Source: Endocalyx cinctus (taxonomy: Eukaryota > Ascomycota > Sordariomycetes > Amphisphaeriales > Apiosporaceae). From it: a stretch of 64,000 nt of DNA. Positions 1 to 11,310 of this stretch are shown in pieces. Below the pieces are notes generated by a model. That model ran no database searches. It saw nothing but the letters and a program-made list of their open reading frames with translations, and was not told the DNA's origin. Made by a program: the position numbers and the translations under genes. The number at the start of each line of letters is the position of its first letter. Position 1 is the first letter of the stretch. Location of the stretch: contig BCKC01000006.1 of the NCBI GenBank assembly GCA_001600455.1, forward strand, positions 1,054,001-1,118,000, read 5' to 3'.

Positions 1-3000
1 AAGCTGCGTTTCTTTTTCTCGACCTTTTGTCTCCGTTCGACGATGAAGTTGTGTCTAGACACAACCATTTCAAAGCAATCATCATCCGGTTTGATTAGGT
101 CAATAATCTGCTCGTCAGTCAAAACCATCAGTTCGAAACGTTTCCCGAAATCAACTAGATGATATACAGCTGATGTTCCGAGAATTTGAATAGACGTCTT
201 ATCGACTCGTGTTGCCTCTATATATAGGCGCATTAGATCAGGCGCAAATCTCCAGTCTTTCAACATAGTCTTCAACAAACTAGTGAAGAATAGAGTATAC
301 ATGGCGCCTTTAATACGGTCATGATTCATTTCATCGAGAGCCTTGCGGAATTTTTCCAAGAGAACCGGAATGACGAGTGTTCGGCCACCAATTAATACCT
401 TCACAGAAGCATCTTGAGCTCCCTGGGCCACCCGTCGTACATCAGCATACAATGATACAGCAGATTCTGCCAAGTCAAGGAGGAGTTGTTTGTCCAGATC
501 GCTCTTTCGCCTGACTGACGCGTTATGTTTTATCCTCTGCAGCTGATAGGCATCGGCCCTCTTGATGAGTAAAGGACGAGGATAAGGTTTACGTAGGCCA
601 CTGATTTTAAACGGTGCAATATCGGCCTTATATAGCCTAACTAAGCGATCCAACGGGTGAGCAGACCGTTCAAAGCCTACGTCGGTGATCCAGGTACGAT
701 AGGTAGAATATAGCGATGTAAAGCAGGCAACGTCGTCTTCCTGGTGAGCATTAAGAAATGCATGTGTCCGGGAAAGCAGCCTGCCAATATCCTCCCGAAG
801 AGTGTGAATGCGATTATATAGTTGAGTATCCGGGGCAAGCAGATACCCACTTTCGTATTTAAACTGAGGCTTCGTCTCGTCATCCTCGCCGGCTTCAGCA
901 AGTGGGTCATCCTCTTCATCATCAACCTGCATAACCGCGTTGTCCTCGCCGTCAGCGCGAGAAACTCCATTTATTTGGCCGTTCAACTCCCCGGACGCGC
1001 GTTTCGGATCAAATAAATTGGCGATGCCAGAAATTACCAGTCGCAACTGAGATAGTTGACGAGAGACTTCGTCTGACCATTCCTTGTTCTTGCCCTTTCT
1101 GCTCACTGGTGGAGTATCACTCATGAAAGATTCAAGTCGCTTCATTGCCCCTACGCCTTGAGATTCAAAAAGCTCGACGGCGAACTGGATCTCTTCGGGT
1201 AGTGGTCGGTGCCATCGGATCGTTAAGTCCACGGGCTTGGTTGTCCTCCCCCAATCATTTACATCTAAACCACGCTTGATTACGTCCGGTTCATACAGCG
1301 CAGTATCAATCGGGTAAGTATGGGTTAGATTGAGCAACAGGTGATGTATGTAGTTGCTAATGTGGATCGTTGGGAGGCCTCGGCATCTCTCTTGCATATA
1401 CTCAGCAACATCAAAGAGCTCTTTTTTAAACTTGAGAACCTCACTTCCAACATGCACAACACACATGCTCAGTATGCTAACATGCCATACTAAAGCTCTG
1501 TCACGAGGGAGAATCTCAGTACCACTGCTGCGGTCGGAAGCCGCACCATTGTAGTCGATTTCGTTGCGAATGTTGACAATTAACATCGGAATGAAAAATT
1601 TGAGCGTCTTCTCTGGATTTACTTTGCAGAGAGCGTTGCAGATCCATGCCATAGCATCTCGAGCTTGATGTACGACGTGACTGGCAACGAAGCTTGCCAA
1701 CTTTTCTAGTGCCATATCAAATAATTCCGGGGACAATGATGCAAACATAGGAGTCAAGGCAGCAGGTAAGGAGTTGATAATGTTGTCTTCTGGTGAGCCT
1801 GACCGAAGCTGGGACGAGTCGGGCAGATTCTCCAACAAAGTGAAGACCTTACCTAAAAGCGCGAGAATAAATTCGCCGAATCCGGCAGTCGAGGAGCGAA
1901 GTATATCTGCCTCGGCCTCGTCGCTCAGTTCATTCTGGTAATCAATATCGACGTTCTGTCCTTCTCGTTCCATGCGCTCCATTTCGCCTTGAACCCACTC
2001 CATGGCTAGACTTGTGTCATGAACCTTGTCGTCCTCCTTTGCTAAATTTACGAACGGAATACTATACGCGACGGTTTGGATAAAGTTCAAGGTATACTGT
2101 GTCTTGTTAAGATCATTCGCATCGATGCCAGGGAGAGCCAAGGCCAAAAGTGCGGTAATATGGCATCTGAACCCTTTTTGACGGGACATGATATTTGCGA
2201 TCATCTGCAAGCCGCACAGACTGGAGGTCGTACGATGAACTTCAACTAAGCCTTGTAAACTTGGATAAAATCTCTGTAGAGCACCGGGAAGCATGAGACC
2301 AGGCTCGAGATAGGTTAGATTCTGCAGAGCACCAAAGTACATGCCAGTAATACTGGTGCTTTTACCGAAAAGTCCCATGAAAGTTACTTCACGAAGACTT
2401 AGTACGAATCGCCGTTTCAGAGCGTCATTGATTCGGCGATCAGCTGGCGTATCTTGCTCCTCGTTCTGCTCCTTATTCCAGCGAGAGACGAACAGCTCGC
2501 TCAAGTAGTAGGTCAACTGGGCGAGCATCTTGGTCCAGGCGCCTTGATTGGACGGATGGAAAAAGGTATCAACAGACTCCATGAGACCTTCAAGGCTTAT
2601 GAGGATAGAGCTTTCATCATCTAAACAATGAGGAGACAATGAGGAGACGATCCATCGAGCGATTATATAGGATATCGGATGTTTCTTCTTATCTTTTTCC
2701 AGGAATATACCCATACCCGCCGAATAGTCCAGAGACGCGTAAGGGGAATTAGCCTGGCCTACAGGAATGTCGGTTAGGCGGAGGATAGCAGTAAAAATAA
2801 GGTCAGACTGGTCGCGAGTAAAAATTCCATGCCCTCCAAAAGGTACATGCTGGCAACCAAGATAGTCTCTAGCCATCCTCGAGAATATATCAATGAAAGC
2901 CGTATCAAACGTCTTCGAACGAGCCACCAAAGACCACAGATGGAAGAAAGTAGGGACGAAGTCGGACGGTTGGGACTGCGGCTCGGTCGGAGGTGCAGGG

Positions 3001-3834
3001 GTTGTGGGCATCAGAACATTCAAAGCGCCCACGACAATATAAGCATTTTGAAGGTCCGATGTGCTGAAGTAGGGAAGTAGCTCCTCTAGCATAGCCCGTC
3101 TTTCTTTCGGATCAAAATACGATTGGGAATAGAGACAGAGCTTCCATAAATGTTTCACGCCTCGTCTTCGCGTTGAATGGTGTGCAGGTGCTTCTCCGGG
3201 TAACACTAAAGCCTTGATCTCTTTCCAGAGAGGGCGCCAGTCTAGGGTCAGGTCGTCTTGGGGCTTAAGACACTGTTTTCTACTAAAGAGTTGAGCACGC
3301 AAGTTAGCCCGGTTTTTACACGGCATGCAAAACTTTTGGGATAGCCGAGAAGGTATCAGAACCAAGGCAGCGACGAATGATTACATACCGAGCAAGAATG
3401 GTCACCATCCTAGAAAAACGATCGGTTGCGCTGGAATCCAGACCGGGGGCCAATGAAAGATGAAAATACAACCTCGCAAGGTTGGCACGAAGCTTGCGTG
3501 ACATGTCAAACTTGAGAGAAAGCCACATCTGCAGCTGACGAGTCCAGTGCAAGGCGCCAGGAGAGAAGTCCTCCGCTTTCACAGATATGTATAGCTGCTT
3601 TAAAATTCCTTGGAGGGCTTCATCCCGGTCAGATTCCTCTTCAACCTTATATGGTAATAATTGAAAGTAGGCGAACGTTCTAGGGCGATAACGTTTGTTG
3701 TCATCGACGTCGTTCGAAGGAGGCAAACCGGGGGATGTAGCCCGAGAGATGGTATCGACACCAGCTATCGAGTTCAAAAAGTGCGAGGCAACCGAAAAGG
3801 TCGGACCTGATGATAAGTCTACCTCCTCATCCAT
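1..3834 (-). CDS. blm10: Proteasome activator Blm10/PA200, N-terminal two thirds (runs off left edge)
   Basis: HEAT-repeat activator that caps the 20S proteasome core and opens its gate, in nucleus and cytosol. Exon 1 (3834-3389) encodes an acidic leader and then the family's N-terminal block: YRPRTFAYFQLLPYKVEEE, the ILKQLYISV segment and HWTRQLQMWLSLKFD. A 106-bp intron (3388-3283, GTATGT to TTTAG) joins AR to RKQCLKPQDDLTLDWRPLW, which is also typical of the family. Exon 2 (3282-1) stays open to the window edge with no stop. About 1,240 residues are visible; family members are usually 1,800-2,000, so the C-terminus that docks on the proteasome is outside. The start is the ATG of MDEEVDL at 3834; the open frame extends upstream only to a TTG. 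Identity is firm; the first few residues are inferred. Confidence 0.93.
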
Positions 3835-4271
3835 GATGAATATGTTGTCCGAACGTGGGAAAGACGGGGAAACGGGGGAGTATAGTTTGGGTTGTGGTTG
3901 AAGTGGCAGTGGCACCAACTAGATGGGCGAGGGACGACGTCGTTGAAGGTTGGATGATTCTCAATGAAGTAAGGTTTCCGTTTTGGGTTGATTGGTATAC
4001 CAAATCGAATCTTGTCGCCAACATTAGACTTCAATATATCAAATTATTAGCTATAACTAAACTATTGGAGAGATTATTGATGGGAAAGGAAGAAAAACAG
4101 TTCTATTGTTTAGAAGAGGTGGACAATTACAGCTCCTTTTGGAGGGAGGGAGACTTGTGGTGGGTGTTGGTGGTTACTTAGAAGCTACCCTAGTATAATA
4201 TTCGCAACAGCTTTAGGCAACGTAGTGAAGAGTAATTCGAATGAATGATAGAGGAAAATTACCCAGTCGGA

Positions 4272-4305
<34 letters not shown>

Positions 4306-6156
4306 CTGTGTATTTATTTACTTATTTTCATGCAGGTATCGGTCAACCTCCAGGGAATATATACCAGCAAAAGTCAATATATTTGGGAATAAGAGAAATA
4401 AGACATGAAAACTAATGGTCGGGATGGCTGTTGAAGCTGGCGGCTTGATCAACTATCAAATGCGAGTGCGGCAAGTTTTAGTGGTTTTACTGATAATGAT
4501 CGCTAATCATGTTCAATCTCTCCATATATTATTCAGTTATCCCTTGTAAGCTCCTTTTTCGGCCAGTTACTGATTATTGGAATAGTTATTTTATTATATG
4601 TACACACCCTAAAGCCATTACGTCCTCATGCAGTAGCCTTGGACCCTACTTACCTTCTAGGTAGGCTAAGTACCTAAATCCAAATATCATAATCCTACCT
4701 AAATACACTACCTAAATACTGTACTTCAGTGATTTACACAGTAAGTGGTTAATGATTAAGTGATCTTACTTACTTAAGTGCCTATACCTACTAAGGAGGT
4801 AAATATCTATATCTACATATATTGATGTACTGTGTACGGAGTACAGTCCACGGGTATATCTATTTACCTACCTAGGTAGGTACCTAGCAGGCAGCTAGGG
4901 GTATCTAGAGTAGTGGAGGTATATATGGAAATACCCGTGAACATGTATGAATTTGTATACACATACACATGCAGTGCATACATCCAATACATACTCAAAA
5001 AAAAAAAAAAAAAAAAAAAACTGAATCGTAACAGAGTGTACAGCATTGTTGGTTTCCAATGAGTGAGTCCAATAGAGCATTCAGCACGTGAGTACAACTT
5101 TGTACGACTAACACCATCGGATCCATGGATACAACAAATCCACGGATACTTGATAATTTCGTGAGCCTTGTTAACTACTTAAGTAAGTATCTATTACGAT
5201 AACTCTCTTCTGCCTGCCGATCTGCCCAGCTATGCGGGGAGCCCGAGGAGTCACACCCGATTTGTCCTTTTTATCTATCTATGATATAGCGTAGTATAGA
5301 CCGGACTTGTCGCAATATACCAACTTGCTCAAGGCCATTGAAAGTACCATGTAATGCAATCCTCTGTATTTGTTTATTCTAGCAAAGAGGGGTAGTTTCT
5401 TGCAAGGCTCGTTTCATTGCCATGACAAGAAATGGGCACCTCAGCTACTAAAGCGATAGAAAAGACGAAAAGAAACCCCAAGTTTACATGCATTAAAAGA
5501 GCATAGAGAAATGTGGTAACTTTTCTCGACTTTGAGATGAAGGAGGGGGTAACATATGACTCTTTTTCTTTTTCCGCCTCAGTTATATTTGTTCACATGA
5601 ACATTCCCCGAATGCACCCCGACCAACTTACACAACCCTCCTTGCCTCGTAAATATATGTAGTACCTAGGTATTAAGTGTACCTAGTAGTCGTCTTCTAT
5701 TATACCCGGGTCATCGGGTTAGGCTATCAATGAACACGCAAGCAACTGATTCGAGCTATTACGCCTTCAACCAAGCCACTTCAACTTCTGCAAGTACTAT
5801 TAACTAAGCTCCATAGACCCCTATATTGGTAGAAACTATTTGACCGACTGATGGTTCATTTCGCCCTATCCAAATGAGTGGACGTCAGCTTTACATTGAT
5901 ACTCTTCCGAATTATCAAGAGTTAGTCGTTCTGGCGTACAATGCATATCTCACTTAGCCATATGCCTTCTTCCTCTTCCTCCCCCCCTTTCTCCTTTCTC
6001 ATTTCTCCTCGATCATATTCTAGCCGATATACCTAGGTGATTCTTCTGACAAATAGAGTACCTTAACACCGGTTACACGGTCTCCTCCGCTTCTTCTTCT
6101 TCTTCTTCATTTTCCTCTTCTTCATTTTCCTTTTCCTTTCCCTCTTCGTCTCATCG
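3835..6156. other. Spacer between Blm10 promoter side and MFS transporter 3' end
   Basis: No convincing gene. It holds a 29-nt T run (4274-4302), an A run near 5000, and several short CCTAGG-type palindromes, including the perfect 18-nt palindrome TACCTACCTAGGTAGGTA at 4865-4882. The stretch 5960-6150 is pyrimidine-rich (CTT/TTC repeats) and lies just beyond the stop of the transporter, so it may be its 3' UTR. Short open frames here have no coding character. Confidence 0.6.
4865..4882. repeat. Perfect 18-nt palindrome of the spacer CCTAGG family
   Basis: The sequence TACCTACCTAGGTAGGTA is its own reverse complement. It sits inside a cluster of related words (CTAGGTAGG, TACCTAGCAG) between about 4640 and 4900. 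The same family recurs in most spacers of this window. Confidence 0.85.
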
Positions 6157-8139
6157 TTAATCCTTTTTCTTATTCATTCTAGGTAATCCCAGCCAAATCA
6201 GCAGGATTATACCCAAGAGTGACAGGATAATAGGCTGCAACACCTGTACACCCTTCGCCTGTGCAATAGCACCTACGCCAAATGGAAGGATCGCCGCGCC
6301 GCTTCCGCCCACGGCCGCTGCGAATCCGATCGCGCCAACGTGAAGGTGACGTGGAAGCAACTTGGACATGACGACAATGGCGGCAGGGAACAGTGGCCCG
6401 ATGAAAAAACCTTGAAGACCGACCGCGATAGCTGAGACTATAAATTGTGGCACGAGCCAGAAGAGGAGTTCCAGTCCCATCGTTATGGGTAGGTATATCT
6501 GACGCAGACAACATCATCAGTATCGAGACTTAATATATACGAAGCTGCTAAAGGAAGAAGGGGCGTATATGAAGGCATACGGTTATGGCAAGTTTCTCTC
6601 CAATTCTAGGGGTGACAAATCCAAGCACGACTCTTCCAATTGTCAAGCCTAGCCAAAACCCCGTAGCCGTGAGACCGCTGGCAAAAGGCTCTCCGTGCCG
6701 AACCTGAATCATGAACTCGACTATCCAACCGCCAAGCGAGACTTCGATACCCACGTAACCCAACAGGAATATGGCGCACAACCACACGACGCGGGAAAAA
6801 GGCTTCTTAAGAAGCGCTTCTCTCATCCCGCCCCTTCCATTGGATGATTCGCCATGCTTCGCCAGCATCTCCTTGTATACTTTTGCTGAATCTCTGCGCC
6901 ATGCCGTAACCGAGGTTACAACCTCGACAACTCCAACGCCAATCTAACCTTGTCAGCTGAGCCAAAGCTGTATGAAGGGGTCGTATTTAGGTAGCCTGCC
7001 TACTTAGACCTGAGCGGCCATAATCCTAAACACTCACCAGAAAGTAATAAAAATACCACCAGCCCAAGCCAGCCTTGGTTATCATGCTCGTAGAGATTAT
7101 GGGACTAAACACGGCACCTGCTCCATATAATCCGTCTGATACGCAGAAGCACAGTATGTTAGCAAACAAATCTTTTATATCTGGAACATCACAGGTAAAG
7201 CCCCACAAATTCGGAAAAGGGGTATTTTGATGTGATCATACTAATCTGAGGCCGAGGAATAATTGGGGAATGAGTGATATAGTATGTATGAAAAGTGTAG
7301 AAGCTGTTGAAAACTCACGTAAGACTCCCAAGAGCTCGTTGGCGTGCGCCATGTTACCGATCCACGCATTCCAGGCCGCATCAGCGATTCCGTTGCCGAA
7401 ACCCGCGAGGACGAAGGCGATAACAAGGACTGGGAAAGGGGGATGAAAAGCGATGATGACGAATGCCGCTAGATGACACCCGGAGCAGATACTAGCGACA
7501 CCCCTCTGGCCCAGCCGCAGATGGATGAAGTTGTTCAGAAACGCTGCCGCGGTGTATCCTACAAAAGGGGAGAGAAATATGAGTGAGACAATCAGATAAC
7601 TTAGGCCGTAATAACCTTGTATCTTCAATCGTTTTTTTTTTTTGTTGCGCATAATGTCAGCCATCCAGAACGCAACGCGAAGTGATTGTAGAGTAAATAA
7701 CAGAAGACGAGCAGCAACAACTTACATATGGGATTAAAGGCTAGAGAACAGATAGTCCAAAATCAATGTCAGCACATTCATCCTCTCCCCCGTCACTGCA
7801 GGATAGCAAAGCTGCGTAGGCTTGGGCGGAACTCACGCCATAAGCACCATCATTCAACCCTGCTACTACAAATGTCCAGAAACAAGCCATAATTTTCGGT
7901 ATATTGCTTCGGGGGTAATTCCACGTTGTCATAACATCCGTAGCAGGTCGTGCCGTGTCCGTCTGCGGCAGTGCCCTCTCTCCAGCGTCGCAGGCCAAAT
8001 CCGATACCCCCAGTACGTGGCCCTGACAGGGAGGACTCGGTGTATTGAAGATTTCGGTGTCGTGCTGTGGTCGTGTCTCTTCTAACTCGAAAGCCAACGT
8101 CGTTGTCATCGTTGAGGACCCATCGTTATAGGATGCCAT
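6157..8139 (-). CDS. MFS transporter, Bsc6/fucose-permease-like, six exons
   Basis: Twelve-helix major facilitator protein, predicted 474 residues; substrate unknown. Exons on the minus strand: 8139-7837, 7740-7726, 7622-7319, 7135-7038, 6943-6581 and 6498-6157. The splices restore family sequence: NDGAYGPLIPYIQGYYGLSY, VSLIFLSPFVGYT, then GNGIADAAWNAWIGNM, ELLGVLHGLYGAGAVFSP, WWYFYYFLIGVGVVEVV and GVGAIAQAKG near the end. Exon 2 is a 15-nt microexon (PLIPY), required to keep the frame and the conserved motif. The N-terminal ~70 residues are hydrophilic and cytosolic. Start is the ATG of MASYNDG; the frame upstream begins only with GTG. The family assignment comes from remembered similarity to fungal Bsc6-type proteins; a related nutrient or drug/H+ carrier cannot be excluded. 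Confidence 0.85.
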
Positions 8140-9423
8140 TACTTTCTGCCTGATGGAAATCACCGGGTCAAGTAGGCAGGTATGATAAGGCCCAGTATGT
8201 CCAGCGCCACCACCCTATGCGGTGATTGAACAGAAAATCAAAATCAAATGAATATTCAATGATTAGATATCCTGTTCCTCGAACCCAGATCCTAAAGCTA
8301 TACTGTTATTACTGCTGGGGATGACTACTACAGGTTCTAGGATAGACACTTCAAACCCGCGTCTTTATCGCTTTATTAAATATATTAAAACTATTCAGAT
8401 GTGGAAAGTATATAAGCAAGAAAAAGACACAGTGATCTCTCTTATTTTATTTTATTTTTCCTAAGAAAAAAAAAAAAGAGGGGGCTTGTTGACCGTCTCG
8501 GCCCCATACCAGTCCAAGTGGGAGGGGTAAAAACTAATCCGCGAGCCGAGGCGGCGGAATATTGGAGATCTCACGGCCTAGTTAGCGTTGAACTTTGACT
8601 TACTTTGTCTTGAAACAGAATCTCCGCCCTCGAAGTGACCGGAGAAATTCAAAAGGAGGGAAATATACTAGGTGTTTGTTATGTAACTACACCGGTACAC
8701 TGAGGAGTCTCACCCGACTCCGTCCATCAAACCCGCAGTCGGAGCAACTCGATTCACAGGAGCGGTACTTATGAATTGGACCCGAAAAAAAAAAAAAAAA
8801 AAAAACAGAACATGCGCATCCTTTGCATATCTCTGTCATGGCCCAAATTTCGGTATGTTTATGTCAAGTCTGTGAATTAAACATATCACCATATCCGCGT
8901 GTGTGTTCATACATTTTTTCTTCTTCTTTTAAGAGAGTTATACGTTTGAAAGTCCGAAATCTAACAGAAGAATGTGGTGTCTGATGATATGCCTGAGGCG
9001 TTCGTCTTCATGTTGTTGATTTGTTCATTGCTAGTCAACCCTAGGATATGTAAAAAGAGACAGATTCAAGTTCTTCTCAACAAAGAATATCACTCCAAAG
9101 CATCTTTTCTATACCACGCTAACAGCTCAGTAACGATCTTTCCCTTCCCGTACTGATCCTATCCAAGCCGGACCCAATGAGATCCCCATTTACCCAAGTA
9201 CCTTCCTTTTAATTCTCTATGCAAATGACCAAGACGCGCCGAAGGGGGTATCTCCAAGAAAGAAAAAAAAAGCCGATGCCATATCTCCCAGCGCAGTAAT
9301 AATGATAATGATACAAGTTTAGTTCGATATTTTATAGTGTGTTACAACATGCCAGACCGAATAGTCTGGCAGTTATGTTATTTCCCTCTCTTTCCAACAC
9401 CGGAAAGTCAATACTGGATGTTT
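8140..9423. other. Spacer with poly-A runs, no gene seen
   Basis: Upstream of the transporter ATG and downstream of the 628-residue protein, both on the minus strand. AT-rich, with A runs near 8468 and 8787. A small plus-strand open frame at 8974-9156 has no recognisable product and is probably chance. Confidence 0.5.
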
Positions 9424-11310
9424 CTATCGTCCAGATAACTTTCGAAACCAAAGGCCCATATTTCGAAGTTTCTGGTACCTTGGTTTGCGGCCAACTTCGG
9501 ACACTTCTAAGTCATCAACCGATTCAAGAGAAGTCGAGAGAGTATGATCAGAGGATCCAGAATCTAGAAACGTCGCGGGAGCGAGACCTGTGTTACCCGA
9601 GGGGGGGGATACCGCCTCACGACTCGGGATAGGATCCGACGATGTGGCGGGGGCTCTATTTTCAACTGGACGCGAGCTAGGACGTGGGAGGTCGTAACTC
9701 GTTGTTTGGGAGCCCCTCGGCACAGTAGCTAGAGTGTTGTCCGCAGCTGGTCGCTTACGAATGCCTAGATTCCAGTCGCCGCTCAAGGTTCTTCTGTTAA
9801 GAAGCGTAGGTCTTTCGGCGCTTTCAGGCTTATGCAGACTTTCCAGCTGCGTGGTTCGTCGCTTTTGCATAAACGCAGCTCCTGTCGACGTTGCTCTTCT
9901 AGCCAACATGCCAGGAGATGGCACGCTTCGTGCAGATACCGGTCGTTCAGGGTCACTTTTAACGGATCGGATTCCGACTTGAGGAGGATTGCAGGCCATG
10001 GGTCTGGCGGGCACTGATCCAGGGTGTGGCACAAGATAGTCGGGCTTGAAATGGGGAACCCAGCCATTTCGAAGTGCGACCCAGATCGCTGACACGGTTA
10101 TAAGATTTCTTTGCCAGTCTTCTACCGGGCGCCTGCCGAGGCCCTCGCTCCGTAATTCCGAGGGGTGTTCTTCCAATGGTGAAGCGGGTGGAGTCTGCTC
10201 AGGCGATGGAGGGATGTTCTTGTAAGTGTTGTATATTTCTAGGGATGCAGACGTGAGAATAGCCATAACAGGATGAAAACGGCTATTTGGATCGATAAGA
10301 CTGAAGGTAAACTTGTGGTCGGCCCGAGCCAGCTGCGTTGACGCGAGAAAGGGTGACGTAGGTGTCTTTGGTGGAGATTTAAATACCACCGACCTTCGAA
10401 CCCAGCGGGCGATAAGCGTCTTCCCCTCGGAATCAGTGCATACGAACTCGAAGGAACATGCGCCACGCTTCCCCCTTGGCGTGGCTACCCATATTGTCCC
10501 ATCCGTCAAAACCAGCTCGGCTTGGTCTTTTAGCTGTGATGGACTCAAAATAGCGAGCAATTCTCTTTCTTTAAAATTCTCCTCGTCTTCGTCGTTGTCA
10601 ATGGAGTCAGGAGTCGTGGGGCGACGGTCGTCCCTTTTCATGAGCATAATATCTTGAACACACAATTCTCTTTTTATTCGAGCGATACGTGGAAAGCGTT
10701 TCAGTAAAGGCGCAGCCAATGACACGGCGACCGCTGACGACGGATATACGTCAATGGCTGGGTTAGGCCGTCCGTGAGGGGTCAACTCCTGGAGTTGAAA
10801 AAGCAGCTTCGGGCGAAGATGAAGTATGCGCTGCTTATTACGCAACTTAGGGGGGGGCAGAGCAAAAGCGTAGGTAATGCCTTGTCGATCTACGCGCCGC
10901 TGCCTTGTATGATTTGACGAATGGCGACTTTGGCCATTGGTGGATGACATAGAACATTCATCGGCGCTCGAGTCCTCTTCATCTTCTTCTTCGCTCACCG
11001 GTCCGTCCGCGCTCACGATTTCATCCTCGGGACGGCTCCGATCATGCTTGGAAATTGGAGGCTTGACGACAGGTTCTATGGCTTTGGACTTTTGATCGAT
11101 CGGTTCTCTTGCCGACAGTATTTGCGAAGAGCTTAGCTCATGTTTGGGAGAGGTCTCATAGCTAGAATGCCAACTCGTAGGGCGGGTTCTGGGATTCGAA
11201 AAAGGGGTTCGTATGAAAAAGTGATGTGGCGGATTCGTAGGAGCACTGCCGGTGGAACGCCGGCCAGAATATTCGTGTCCATGAAGACCGGCGCCAGAGT
11301 GGACAAACAT
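9424..11310 (-). CDS. Conserved-looking fungal protein of unknown function, 628 residues, single exon
   Basis: Uninterrupted frame from a true ATG (11310) to TAG. Residues 1-150 are low-complexity, rich in Ser/Arg, with an acidic patch (VSEEEDEEDSSADE). A folded-looking core follows from about 150: ITYAFALPPPKLRNKQRILH, a LRPKLLFQLQELTPHGRP segment, DVYPSSAVAVSLAAPLLKRF, and later DGTIWVATPRGKRGACSFEF followed by RWVRRSVVF. The core alternates beta-like strands and could be a PH-like fold, but that is a guess. Residues 400-628 are again Ser/Pro/Arg-rich, ending in a basic tail (LRNMGLWFRKLSGR). No signal peptide or membrane segment. I believe homologues exist in other filamentous ascomycetes but cannot name a family. 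Confidence 0.8.
   Translation of the reverse strand: MFVHSGAGLHGHEYSGRRSTGSAPTNPPHHFFIRTPFSNPRTRPTSWHSSYETSPKHELSSSQILSAREPIDQKSKAIEPVVKPPISKHDRSRPEDEIVSADGPVSEEEDEEDSSADECSMSSTNGQSRHSSNHTRQRRVDRQGITYAFALPPPKLRNKQRILHLRPKLLFQLQELTPHGRPNPAIDVYPSSAVAVSLAAPLLKRFPRIARIKRELCVQDIMLMKRDDRRPTTPDSIDNDEDEENFKERELLAILSPSQLKDQAELVLTDGTIWVATPRGKRGACSFEFVCTDSEGKTLIARWVRRSVVFKSPPKTPTSPFLASTQLARADHKFTFSLIDPNSRFHPVMAILTSASLEIYNTYKNIPPSPEQTPPASPLEEHPSELRSEGLGRRPVEDWQRNLITVSAIWVALRNGWVPHFKPDYLVPHPGSVPARPMACNPPQVGIRSVKSDPERPVSARSVPSPGMLARRATSTGAAFMQKRRTTQLESLHKPESAERPTLLNRRTLSGDWNLGIRKRPAADNTLATVPRGSQTTSYDLPRPSSRPVENRAPATSSDPIPSREAVSPPSGNTGLAPATFLDSGSSDHTLSTSLESVDDLEVSEVGRKPRYQKLRNMGLWFRKLSGR

Noticed and set aside
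4864..5097. Minus-strand frame with a Phe run
   Set aside because: The Phe run is just the translated A homopolymer; the rest is AT-rich spacer.
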